Assembly (NCBI GenBank): GCA_964385995.1 | Contig: CAYLRF010000022.1 | Coordinates: 1-24,367, forward strand | Direction of reading: 5' to 3' | Origin: CAYLRF01 sp964385995 | GTDB taxonomy: Bacteria > Bacillota > Clostridia > Lachnospirales > Lachnospiraceae | DNA: 24,367 bases | Part shown: positions 6,840 to 15,174 of the stretch, in pieces | Layout of the letters: each line of letters starts with the position of its first letter | How positions within the stretch are numbered: position 1 is the first letter of the stretch | Program-made: the position numbers and the translations under genes | Notes under the pieces: generated by a model | Told to the model about the DNA's origin: nothing | Database searches by the model: none | What the model saw: only the letters and a program-made list of their open reading frames with translations

Positions 6840-9334
6840 AGAAATTTCCCCGTCTCGCTTCGCGGACAGGCGGCGACCTCGCGCGGCGTTCCGGCTATGA
6901 CGACTTCGCCTCCCGCCTCGCCGCCGCCCGGCCCCATGTCCACCACGTAATCGGCGTTTCGTATGACGTCCAGGTCATGCTCGATGACGATTACGGTCGC
7001 GCCGCTAGCGATAAGCTCATTAAACACCCGCAGCAATGTCGCCACATCCAGAGGATGCAGCCCTATGGTCGGCTCGTCAAACACAAAGACAGTGTCCGAC
7101 TGAGCTTTACCCATTTCCCCCGCGAGCTTTAGCCGCTGCGCCTCTCCTCCCGAAAGGTTCGGAGTCTCCTCTCCCAGCGTCAGATACCCGAGCCCCAGAT
7201 CCTTTAAGGTCTGAAGCTTTCTCGCCACGGGCGGCAGATCCGTAAGTAAACCGTAGGCCTCGTTTACGCTCATATCCATAAGCTCGGGAAGCGAGACGCC
7301 TACGGCGCTTACGTCTTCGCCTTTCACGTGTCTTTTCACGAGCGAAGCCTTTTTCGAATAGCGGGAGCCGCCGCACTCGGGGCATGGGATATCCACGTCG
7401 GGCAAAAACTGCACGTCCAGACTTATAACCCCCGTTCCGTCGCAGACAGCGCAGCGCAAATCGCCCGTGTTATAGGAGAAATCCCCGGCCTTTAAGCCCA
7501 TTTTCTTCGCGTCGGGCGTCCTCGCGTAAGCCTTTCTTAACTCATCGTGCACATCGGCGTAGGTGGCGACCGTGGAGCGCACGTTTATGCCGATGGGCGT
7601 GGCGTCTATGAGCTTTACCTGCCTTATGCCGTCGGCCGTGACGCGCTTTATGTGCTCCGGCATACGCTTATCCTTTATCAGCGCGTTAAGAGCCGGGATC
7701 AGGCTTTCGAGTATCAGTGTGGTCTTTCCCGATCCGGACACCCCTGTCACCGCCGTCAGCCTTCCCTTCGGTATATCCACCGTAAGAGCCTTGACGGTGT
7801 GTATGGGGGAAATGGAAAGGCTTATCCGTCCCTCATCGAACATATTGCCCGCGGGGACGTGCCTTCCGACATTTATCTTCGGGCCGCCCGTGAGGAATTT
7901 TCCTATCTTCGAGCGCGGATCCTTTATTATTTCATCCACCGTGCCCTTCGCTATGACGCGTCCCCCGTCCGCGCCCGCTCCCGGCCCCAGTTCTATGATA
8001 TAATCCGCCTTGGAAAGGACATTAGAGTCGTGGTCGACCAGCACCACGGAATTGCCGTCGGCTATAAGATCTTGCATTACCTCCGAAAGCCCCGCGAGAT
8101 TTGAAGGGTGAAGTCCTATCGAAGGTTCGTCAAGGACATATAAGACGCCCGTCGTGCGATTTCTGACCGCGCGGGCAAGCTGCATTCTCTGTCTCTCACC
8201 CGTGGACAGCGTGGACGACGCCCGATCGAGCGTGAGATAGGAAAGTCCCAGATCGGTAAGCCGCCTCGCCGTATCCGAAAACGACTCGCAAATGCTCTCC
8301 GCCATGGGCCTCATATCAGAAGGCAGGGAAGCGGGGACACCCTTTACCCAACATGTAAGATCCGAAAGCGTCATCTTACACGCGTCCGCGAGCGATATGC
8401 CGCGAAGTCTGGGCGCTCTCGCCGCTTCAGAAAGCCTCGTTCCCATGCAGTCGGGACAGACATCCTGACGCAGGAATTTTGCCACGCGCTTCATGCCCTT
8501 CTCGTCCTTTACCTTTGACAGGGCGTTTTCGACCGTGTAAGTCGCGTTAAAATATGTGAAATCCATGTCGCCCGCCGCGCCGTTTGTCCTGTTCTGGTAA
8601 ATAATGTGCTTCTTGACCGCGGGCCCGTGAAAGACTATGTCCCTTTCTTTCGGTGTCAGCTTATTAAACGGCACGTCGGTGCGCACGCCCATCTCGCGGG
8701 CGATATCCTTCATGAGCGACCACATAAGGGTCTGCCACGGCGCGACCGCCCCCTCGTCTATGGAAAGCGACTCGTCCGGCACCAGCGTCGACTCGTCAAC
8801 GATCCTTACCACACCGGTGCCGTCGCATTTTTTGCACGCGCCCTGACTGTTAAAGGCGAGTTCCTCCGCGCCCGGCGCGAAAAATTCCTCCCCGCATACC
8901 GGGCAGGTAAGAGGTAGTCCCGCCGCCACGTTTAGGGACGGCTCAAGATAATGCCCGTTCGGACAGCGATGGGACGCGAGCCGCGAAAACATAAGGCGAA
9001 GGCTGTTTAAAAGTTCCGTTCCCGTGCCGAAAGTGCTTCTGATCCCCGGCACGCCCGGCCTCTGCCTTAAGGCAAGCGCGGCGGGCACGTACAATACCTC
9101 ATCCACGTTCGCTCTCTCGGCCTGCGTCATCCGCCGTCTGGTGTATGTGGAAAGCGACTCCAGGTAACGCCTCGAACCTTCGGCGTACAGGATGCCGAGC
9201 GCGAGGGATGACTTGCCGGAGCCCGAGACACCCGCTATCGCGACCGTCTTTCCGAGCGGAACATCGACGTCGATGTCTTTCAGATTATGAACTCGCGCTC
9301 CCCGCACGAGGATGTGGCTTGGCCGATCCTGCAT
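6840..9334 (-). CDS. UvrA-like ABC ATPase of the class lacking the UvrB-binding domain (UvrA2 type), 3' end in gap
   Basis: About 831 residues are visible. The last ones (ETGKF) match the near-terminal region of the family, so little is missing. It has two ABC cassettes: Walker A GVSGSGKSS (35-43) and a second GVSGSGKTT, signatures LSTGERQR and LSGGEAQR, Walker B LDEPSIGLHP and FDEPTIGLHP. Zinc-finger cysteines are at RCPNGH/CPVCG (124-147), CKKCDGTG (167-174) and CAVCDGTG...CPECGG. Between the first finger and CKKCDG there are only about 40 residues, where true UvrA has over 100 forming the UvrB-binding domain; the insertion domain seems kept. Such proteins are linked to DNA-damage tolerance or drug resistance rather than standard excision repair. 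Start: ATG with GAGGGAG 9 nt upstream. No LexA-type site is visible upstream. Confidence 0.9.
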
Positions 9335-9373
9335 AAAGTACCGCTCCCTCTCTTAAATTCAGTCTTCCCGCAT

Positions 9374-9385
9374 GGAAAATTTTCC
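9374..9385. promoter_or_regulatory. Perfect 12-bp palindrome upstream of the UvrA-like gene
   Basis: GGAAAATTTTCC, about 40 bp before the UvrA-like start codon and just downstream of a TTGAGA (9391-9396, minus strand) that could be a -35 box, although no good -10 follows at 17 bp. It could be an operator, but a palindrome this AT-rich can also occur by chance. Confidence 0.3.
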
Positions 9386-9401
9386 CGCTTTCTCAACGTG
9401 G

Positions 9402-9526
9402 GTATGCCAGCTCGTGACACACTTGTGTCTTTTAGTCATACAGGGTTGCCAACTTGTGACACACATGTCTTTACGTCATACAGAGTATGTTGACTCGAGA
9501 CTCACATATGCCTTTCCGTCATACAG
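9402..9526. repeat. Degenerate tandem repeat, about 41-bp unit, three copies
   Basis: Copies are about 9402-9443, 9444-9483 and 9484-9526, each ending in GTCATACAG and carrying a GTGACACACwTGTCTTT-like centre. Two copies can fold into a small hairpin around it (GACAC-4 nt-GTGTC in the first). A partial fourth unit runs into the murI stop codon. The array fills most of the 198 bp between murI and the UvrA-like gene. Confidence 0.7.
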
Positions 9527-9532
9527 GTTATG

Positions 9533-10357
9533 CTAAAAATCTATGTTTACCTGCGCTGTCGAGTCTATGTCGCAGGGCAGAAGTAAGTTCGCGAATTGCA
9601 TGAATTTGTCCGCGGCGTCGCTCACATAGAAGGAATGCCCCGCGCTTTCCCCGCCGCCGTCATTTGTGAGGCCGTTTTCCCGAAGGAGCCTTTTAAGCTC
9701 CACGGCCGTCTCGTAAGCCGGGTTTATAAGCGTGACCTTATCGCCCAGATACCCGCCTATCACGGAGCGAAGAAGCGGATAATGAGTACAGCCGAGAATG
9801 AGAGAGTCTATCCCCTCCTCGAGCAGAGAGTGAAGGTAATAATCCGCGATCTCTTCCGTGACGTGATGTTTCGCGAAACCTTCCTCCACCAAAGGCACAA
9901 ACAGCGGGCACGCCTTCTCCGTCACCGTAACGTCCGGGTCGATACCGTGAATTATCTTCCCGTACATATTGCTTCTTACGGTGGCTTCGGTTCCGATGAC
10001 GCCGATATGCCTCGAACCGGTGGCGATGGCCGCCTTAGCTCCCGGCTCCACCACGCCGATGATGGGTATGTCGAGCTCTTCCCGCAGTGTATCTAACGCC
10101 AGAGAGCTTGCCGTATTGCACGCGATCACTATGGCTTTCACTCCTTTTGAGAGCAAAAACCTCACTATCTGCCGCGAATAACGGATAACCGTGACTTTGG
10201 ATTTGTTGCCGTACGGCACCCTCGCCGTATCGCCGAAATAGATGAGAGACTCATTCGGCAGCTGACGCATGATCTCCCGCGCCACGGTAAGACCGCCGAC
10301 ACCCGAATCGAAAATACCCACGGGCGCTGCGGGGCTTTTAAGTGTACTCAAACTCAT
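9533..10357 (-). CDS. murI: Glutamate racemase
   Basis: Turns L-glutamate into D-glutamate for peptidoglycan (274 aa, usual length). The two catalytic cysteines sit in IACNTASS (Cys80) and GCTHYP (Cys190), with the conserved GIFDSGVGGL (Asp17), FGDTARVPYG at 41-50 and EPGAKAA near 104. The ATG at 10357 has GAGG only 3 nt upstream, whereas a TTG two codons later has the same GAGG at 8 nt, so the real first residue may be the third listed. It begins 22 nt after the pfkA stop codon in the same direction, so it is most likely transcribed with pfkA. The stop codon touches the 41-bp repeat array downstream. Confidence 0.96.
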   Translation of the reverse strand: MSLSTLKSPAAPVGIFDSGVGGLTVAREIMRQLPNESLIYFGDTARVPYGNKSKVTVIRYSRQIVRFLLSKGVKAIVIACNTASSLALDTLREELDIPIIGVVEPGAKAAIATGSRHIGVIGTEATVRSNMYGKIIHGIDPDVTVTEKACPLFVPLVEEGFAKHHVTEEIADYYLHSLLEEGIDSLILGCTHYPLLRSVIGGYLGDKVTLINPAYETAVELKRLLRENGLTNDGGGESAGHSFYVSDAADKFMQFANLLLPCDIDSTAQVNIDF

Positions 10358-10379
10358 TTACCTCAATTTAAGCGTTCCT

Positions 10380-11411
10380 TTAGAGCATTTCCGCGATCTG
10401 CACCTGCCAGTCGGGGATCTCTTTTCGCATCTGCATGGCGTCGTTGATGTCGAAATCTATATACTCGCCGTGCATGTATCCCACCACGCGGTTCGTCTTT
10501 CCCTCCGCCAGAAGCTCCGCGGCGCGGCAGCCCATGATGGAGGCGTAGACTCTGTCCTTGACGGTGGGACTTCCGCCGCGCTGCATGTGACCTAAGATAG
10601 AGGCTCTGGTCTCCACACCCGTGGCTTCCTCTATCCTCTTTGCCATATTGATGGAGTCCCCCACTCCCTCGGCGTTTATGATGATGTAATGCTTCTTCCC
10701 GCGCTTTCTGTTTTCCAGAATGTCGTTTATGATATATTGCTCGTCGTATCTGTGCTGCTCGGGAAGCAATATCATCTCGGCGCCGTTTGCTATGCCGCAC
10801 CAGAGAGCCAGATATCCCGCGTCGCGTCCCATCACTTCCACGATGCTGCACCTTTCGTGCGATGTCGCCGTGTCGCGAATCTTATCGATGGCCTCCATCG
10901 CGGTATTCGCCGCGGTATCAAAGCCTATCGTATATTCCGTGCAGGCAATGTCAAGGTCTATGGTACCCGGCACGCCTATGACATTTATCCCGTACTGCGA
11001 AAGCTTCTGCGCCCCGGCGAACGACCCGTCGCCGCCTATCACGACCAGTCCCTGTATCCCGTATTTTTTAAGGATCCCCGCCGCTTTAAGCTGGCCCTGC
11101 TCGGTGCGCATCTGCTGACTTCTCGCCGTCTGAAGGATGGTGCCGCCGCGCTGGATGATATCGGACACATCCCTCCTGTTCATGGGGATAAGTTCCTCTC
11201 TTAAGAGTCCGTGATACCCCCTCCTGATACCCCAGACCGTAAGACCCTTGGCAAGCGCTGTCCTTACGACCGCCCGGATGGCCGCGTTCATGCCCGGGGC
11301 GTCGCCCCCGCTCGTTAAGACACCTATGGTATCTATGCTGTTTGTCGATCCCCCCATACGGCCGCCGTCCTCGCCCGCTGCCTTTTTGACATCTTTTACT
11401 TCCTCGCTCAT
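10380..11411 (-). CDS. pfkA: ATP-dependent 6-phosphofructokinase
   Basis: Phosphorylates fructose 6-phosphate to the 1,6-bisphosphate in glycolysis (343 aa). Motifs: LTSGGDAPGMNAAIR (32-46), nucleotide site VIGGDGSFAGA (124-134), substrate loop PGTIDLDI (148-155) and EVMGRDAGY (192-200). Gly after GGD and Gly149 before TID indicate ATP rather than pyrophosphate use. The usual TIDND catalytic motif reads TIDLD. The ATG at 11411 has GGAGG 7 nt upstream; the ATG just before it is only 4 nt away. With this start there is a 25-residue tail (MSEEVKDVKKAAGEDGG...) before the usual N-terminus. An in-frame ATG at codon 19 would remove most of it but has a poorer site. Own promoter at 11482-11510; murI follows after 22 nt. 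Confidence 0.95.
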   Translation of the reverse strand: MSEEVKDVKKAAGEDGGRMGGSTNSIDTIGVLTSGGDAPGMNAAIRAVVRTALAKGLTVWGIRRGYHGLLREELIPMNRRDVSDIIQRGGTILQTARSQQMRTEQGQLKAAGILKKYGIQGLVVIGGDGSFAGAQKLSQYGINVIGVPGTIDLDIACTEYTIGFDTAANTAMEAIDKIRDTATSHERCSIVEVMGRDAGYLALWCGIANGAEMILLPEQHRYDEQYIINDILENRKRGKKHYIIINAEGVGDSINMAKRIEEATGVETRASILGHMQRGGSPTVKDRVYASIMGCRAAELLAEGKTNRVVGYMHGEYIDFDINDAMQMRKEIPDWQVQIAEML

Positions 11412-11416
11412 CATCG

Positions 11417-11424
11417 CACCTCCC
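11417..11424 (-). promoter_or_regulatory. Ribosome binding site of pfkA
   Basis: GGGAGGTG on the minus strand. GGAGG lies 7 nt from the second of two adjacent ATG codons and 4 nt from the first, which is why 11411 is preferred as the start. Confidence 0.65.
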
Positions 11425-11440
11425 GCGTGAATTATATACG

Positions 11441-11460
11441 ATACGTCCGCCCGGACATAT
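11441..11460. promoter_or_regulatory. 20-bp inverted repeat in the pfkA leader, candidate operator
   Basis: ATACGTCCG (11441-11449) and CGGACATAT (11452-11460) are inverted copies matching at 8 of 9 positions around a CC centre. It lies between the pfkA promoter and the ribosome binding site, and next to a TATAAT (11431-11436) that could be a second -10 box. A repressor bound here would block initiation or elongation. Catabolite or glycolytic control is possible, but the sequence does not match a site I recognise. Confidence 0.4.
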
Positions 11461-11481
11461 CCGCCGTTTGACCCTTTACAG

Positions 11482-11510
11482 ATTTTATACCCCGAATAGG
11501 GCCGTTTCAA
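11482..11510 (-). promoter_or_regulatory. Sigma-70-type promoter of pfkA-murI
   Basis: Minus strand TTGAAA (11505-11510), 17 bases, TAAAAT (11482-11487), about 45 bp after the dnaE stop codon and about 70 bp before the pfkA start. It suggests that pfkA-murI can be expressed apart from dnaE. Confidence 0.65.
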
Positions 11511-11555
11511 CAATACCATCCCTGCCGCCGGCCGCGACCGGTAACCGCTGCGCGC

Positions 11556-14500
11556 TCACATGACGCTCTTTATGTCTTTTACGCGCACGGCGTCCCGTCC
11601 GAAGGCCTCCCCTAAGGCGCGTTTAAGCTCCTCGCCCGAATTCACGTTCATATCGGGCGGCATACGCCTTACGGCCTTTTCGCTTGTAAGGTAGACTACC
11701 ACGGCGTCGCTTCCCTGATGGCTTCTTAATATCTCATAAAGCTTTTCCTTATTTTCCCTGAAGTCTTGAAGGCTTGCGAACCGCACCCACAGCTCGCTTC
11801 CGACTTTCTCGAAAGGGACGATCTTTTCACAGATAAGCTTGCTGTCGCCCTCGTCTTCTTCCGAGACATTTCCCTTCACAAATACCTTCGCGTCCTCTTT
11901 GATGATATCCCTATATTTCTCATACGCCTTTGAGAATACGAGCACTTCCATGGAGCCCAGCAGATCTTCCACGGTGATAATGGCCATCGTCTTGCCGGCC
12001 GACGTGTATTTCACACTTATCGCGGTTATCATGCCGCCTACCGTCACCTTCGCGCCGTCCCTTACCGCGGTGCGTCCCGTCTCATCGTCGAGCTTGAAAT
12101 CCTTCGTCGTGGCGGTGATGTTTTTCTTCCATTTGCCCTCGTATTCGGTGAGAGGATGGCCGCTTATGTAAATGCCGAGAACCTCTTTTTCAAATGACAG
12201 AAGCGTCTGCCTGTCATATTCACCGACATCGGGAAGAGGTATGTTAAGCGCGGCCTCATTTTCGTCATCCGTCGTGTCAAATAAGGTCATCTGCCCGGAC
12301 ATGGCTGTCTTTTTCTCGAAACTTACCTGATCGGAAATTTGGGAATACCCCAGCATAAGCTGCTTTCTGGTAGCCCCGAAACAGTCAAACGCGCCCGCCT
12401 TTATGAGATTTTCAAGCGTCCTCTTGTTTATCTCCCTTCCGGTAAGGCGTCTTATGAAATCGCGAAGATCCTTAAACGGCCCGCCCTTTTGCCTCTCGGC
12501 GGTCAGCGCGTCGATTACGGGGGCGCCGATACTTTTTATGGCGGCGAGCCCGTAGCGGATATCGCCCCCGTCCGCGGTAAATTCCCCCTCCCCCGCGTTC
12601 ACGTCCGGCGGTATTATGTTTATGCCCATCTCCCGGCAGGAATAAATATACTCCGCCACCTTCGAAGGTTTGTCTATCACGGACGTCATGAGGGCCGCCA
12701 TAAACTCCACCGGCCGGTAATACTTAAGATATGCCGTCTGGTAGGCGACGACGGCGTAGGCCGCGGCGTGAGATTTGTTAAACGCGTATTTGGCGAAATC
12801 CAGCATCTCATCGTAAATCTTATTTGCCACATCTTCGGCGATTCCGTTTGATATGCAGCCGGGTATCCCCTCCTCGGGATTGCCGTATACGAAATTGTGC
12901 CTCTCCTTTTGCATGACCGCGCCTTTTTTCTTGGCCATGGCGCGGCGCACGAGATCGCTTCTTCCCAGGGTATATCCCGCGAGGTCGCGCACTATCTGCA
13001 TTACCTGCTCCTGATAAACTATGCACCCGTATGTGGGAGAAAGTATCGGGATAAGCTGCGGGCAGTCGTAGGTGACAGACGACGGATCGTTCTTACCCTT
13101 TATATACTGCGGTATGAAATCCATGGGCCCCGGTCGGTAAAGCGCGATCCCCGCTATGATATCCTCCAGACTTTGAGGGCTTAATTCCTTCATGAAAGAC
13201 TTCATACCCGCGCCCTCAAGCTGAAAGATCCCCTCTGTCTTTCCGGAACCTATAAGCCCCAGCACGGCCTTATCGTCGTAATTTAAATGATCGAGATCTA
13301 TATGCTCCCCCGTATTTTTCTCGGCGAGCGCGGCGGCGTTTTGGATCACTGTCAGGGTGCGAAGCCCCAGAAAATCCATCTTCAGTAATCCCAGCTCCTC
13401 AAGCGTCGTCATGGTAAACTGCGTGACGACGGAGCCGTCGGAGGCGAGGGCGAGCGGCACATACTCATCCACGGCTTTCTGACTTATGACCACGCCTGCC
13501 GCGTGCATGGAAGCGTGCCGCGGAAGACCCTCGAGGCGCCTGGCCATGTCTATGAGATTTCTGACCTGCTCATCCGTCCCGTAACGCGTGCGCAGATCCT
13601 CGTTTGCGGCGAGCGCGCTATCTAATGTCACGTCAAGTTCCTTCGGGATCATCTTCGCTATACTGTCCACGAAGGCGTAGGGAAGATTCATGACCCTCCC
13701 CACGTCCCGTATGACGCCGCGCGGCTGGAGCGTTCCGAAAGTGACTATCTGCGCCACCCTGTCCGAACCGTATTTGCGCACCACATAGTCGATCACTTCC
13801 TGCCTTCTCTCGAAGCAGAAATCGACGTCTATATCGGGCATGGAGACGCGCTCCGGGTTTAAGAACCGCTCGAAAAGAAGCTGATATCGTATGGGGTCGA
13901 TGCTCGTTATGCCCAGGCAATAGGAAACTATGCTTCCCGCGGCGGAGCCCCTTCCCGGTCCCACCATGATGCCGTGATCCTTCGCGTATTTTATGAAATC
14001 CCAGACGATAAGGAAATAATCGACATACCCCATTTGCCTTATGACGCCAAGCTCATAGTTAAGGCGCTCCCGAAGTTCGCTTTCGGTCGCGGCCCTTTCG
14101 CCGTAGCGCTTTACGAGCCCCTCATCGCAGAGTCTCTTTAACATTTCCCATGACGTCTCTTTATAGAGGGGCTCGTACATGGGAAGCTTTGTCACGCCGA
14201 ACTCGATATTCACGTGACAGCGATCCGCTATTTTTTGCGTATTTTCGACGGCGTCCTCTGCGTACGGAAAAAGGGATCTCATCTCGTCTTCCGACTTCAG
14301 ATAATACTGACCGCCTTCGTACTTCATCCTGTCCGTATCGGTAAGTTTCTTTCCCGTCTGGATACACAGCAGGATATCGTGCGCCGTATCGTCATCCGCC
14401 ATCGTATAATGCACGTCGTTTGTCGCGACAAGCGGGATGTCTTCGGCGCGGGAAATGCTGATAAGCGCCTGATTCACGGTTTTTTGATCCGGCAGACCGT

Positions 14501-15035
14501 GATCCTGAAGCTCCAGAAAGAAATTTCCCTTGCCGAAGATATCCTCGTAGCGCTTCGCCACTTCAACCGCTTCCCCGTATGAGAGGCGAAGGACGGCCTT
14601 CGGCACTTCTCCCGCGAGACACGCGCTGAGCGCGATGATCCCCTCATGGTACTCGCGAAGAAGCTCCATGTCTACTCTCGGCTTATAATAATAGCCTTCC
14701 GTGAAAGCCTTTGAGACTATCTTTATGAGATTCGCGTAACCGCGGTCATTTTCCGCCAGAAGCACCAGATGATAATATCTCTCCTCCGCCGCGGCTCCCG
14801 CCGTCTTATCGAACCTGGACCCCGGCGCCACGTATACCTCGCAGCCGAGGACGGGATTTATCCCCGCCGCCACGGCCTCGCGGTAAAAATCAATGACGCC
14901 GTACATCACGCCGTGATCCGTGATGGCGGCGGAAGTCATGCCGAGTTTCTTAACTCTCGCGACATACTCTTTTATTTTATTGGAACCGTCCAAAAGACTG
15001 TACTCAGTGTGGACGTGAAGATGCGCGAAGCTCAA
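11556..15035 (-). CDS. dnaE: DNA polymerase III subunit alpha
   Basis: Replicative polymerase of the DnaE type (1159 aa, complete). The PHP domain (1 to about 210) begins SFAHLHVHTEYSLLDG and keeps the metal-site residues: His5/7/9, Asp40-His41 (ITDHG), Glu66, His89, Cys139, Asp207 and His209. The palm has GPGRGSAAGS (359-368), the catalytic pair Asp401 and Asp403 in PDIDVDF, and Asp554 in KMDFLG. A helix-hairpin-helix region and an OB fold (VTVGGMITAISVKY) follow. No intein is present. I start it at TTG 15035, with GGGAG 7 nt upstream, because the protein then begins MSFAHLHVHTEYS as in relatives; the gene therefore does not run into the N gap. pfkA follows after about 144 nt. Confidence 0.96.
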   Translation of the reverse strand: MSFAHLHVHTEYSLLDGSNKIKEYVARVKKLGMTSAAITDHGVMYGVIDFYREAVAAGINPVLGCEVYVAPGSRFDKTAGAAAEERYYHLVLLAENDRGYANLIKIVSKAFTEGYYYKPRVDMELLREYHEGIIALSACLAGEVPKAVLRLSYGEAVEVAKRYEDIFGKGNFFLELQDHGLPDQKTVNQALISISRAEDIPLVATNDVHYTMADDDTAHDILLCIQTGKKLTDTDRMKYEGGQYYLKSEDEMRSLFPYAEDAVENTQKIADRCHVNIEFGVTKLPMYEPLYKETSWEMLKRLCDEGLVKRYGERAATESELRERLNYELGVIRQMGYVDYFLIVWDFIKYAKDHGIMVGPGRGSAAGSIVSYCLGITSIDPIRYQLLFERFLNPERVSMPDIDVDFCFERRQEVIDYVVRKYGSDRVAQIVTFGTLQPRGVIRDVGRVMNLPYAFVDSIAKMIPKELDVTLDSALAANEDLRTRYGTDEQVRNLIDMARRLEGLPRHASMHAAGVVISQKAVDEYVPLALASDGSVVTQFTMTTLEELGLLKMDFLGLRTLTVIQNAAALAEKNTGEHIDLDHLNYDDKAVLGLIGSGKTEGIFQLEGAGMKSFMKELSPQSLEDIIAGIALYRPGPMDFIPQYIKGKNDPSSVTYDCPQLIPILSPTYGCIVYQEQVMQIVRDLAGYTLGRSDLVRRAMAKKKGAVMQKERHNFVYGNPEEGIPGCISNGIAEDVANKIYDEMLDFAKYAFNKSHAAAYAVVAYQTAYLKYYRPVEFMAALMTSVIDKPSKVAEYIYSCREMGINIIPPDVNAGEGEFTADGGDIRYGLAAIKSIGAPVIDALTAERQKGGPFKDLRDFIRRLTGREINKRTLENLIKAGAFDCFGATRKQLMLGYSQISDQVSFEKKTAMSGQMTLFDTTDDENEAALNIPLPDVGEYDRQTLLSFEKEVLGIYISGHPLTEYEGKWKKNITATTKDFKLDDETGRTAVRDGAKVTVGGMITAISVKYTSAGKTMAIITVEDLLGSMEVLVFSKAYEKYRDIIKEDAKVFVKGNVSEEDEGDSKLICEKIVPFEKVGSELWVRFASLQDFRENKEKLYEILRSHQGSDAVVVYLTSEKAVRRMPPDMNVNSGEELKRALGEAFGRDAVRVKDIKSVM

Positions 15036-15042
15036 AATTTTT

Positions 15043-15047
15043 CTCCC
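15043..15047 (-). promoter_or_regulatory. Ribosome binding site of dnaE
   Basis: GGGAG on the minus strand, 7 nt before a TTG. It fixes the dnaE start at 15035, outside the assembly gap. Confidence 0.6.
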
Positions 15048-15061
15048 GATAAAAATGTCAG

Positions 15062-15161
15062 NNNNNNNNNNNNNNNNNNNNNNNNNNNNNNNNNNNNNNN
15101 NNNNNNNNNNNNNNNNNNNNNNNNNNNNNNNNNNNNNNNNNNNNNNNNNNNNNNNNNNNNN
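15062..15161. other. Assembly gap (100 N)
   Basis: Exactly 100 N between the dnaE leader and the end of the CvfB-like gene. Both neighbouring genes look complete, so the gap should hold the dnaE promoter and the terminator of the upstream cluster. Confidence 0.98.
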
Positions 15162-15174
15162 AATCACGCGCGTT

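Noticed and set aside
9335..9401. LexA-type SOS box upstream of the UvrA-like gene
   Set aside because: No GAAC-4-GTTC or similar site is visible; only the AT-rich palindrome at 9374 was found.
9402..9526. CRISPR array
   Set aside because: The units are degenerate, contiguous and vary in length, with no unique spacers between constant repeats. The same applies to the other arrays.
11412..11519. 36-residue upstream extension of the pfkA frame
   Set aside because: It overlaps the promoter and palindrome, and the downstream ATG pair has the strong GGGAGGTG site.
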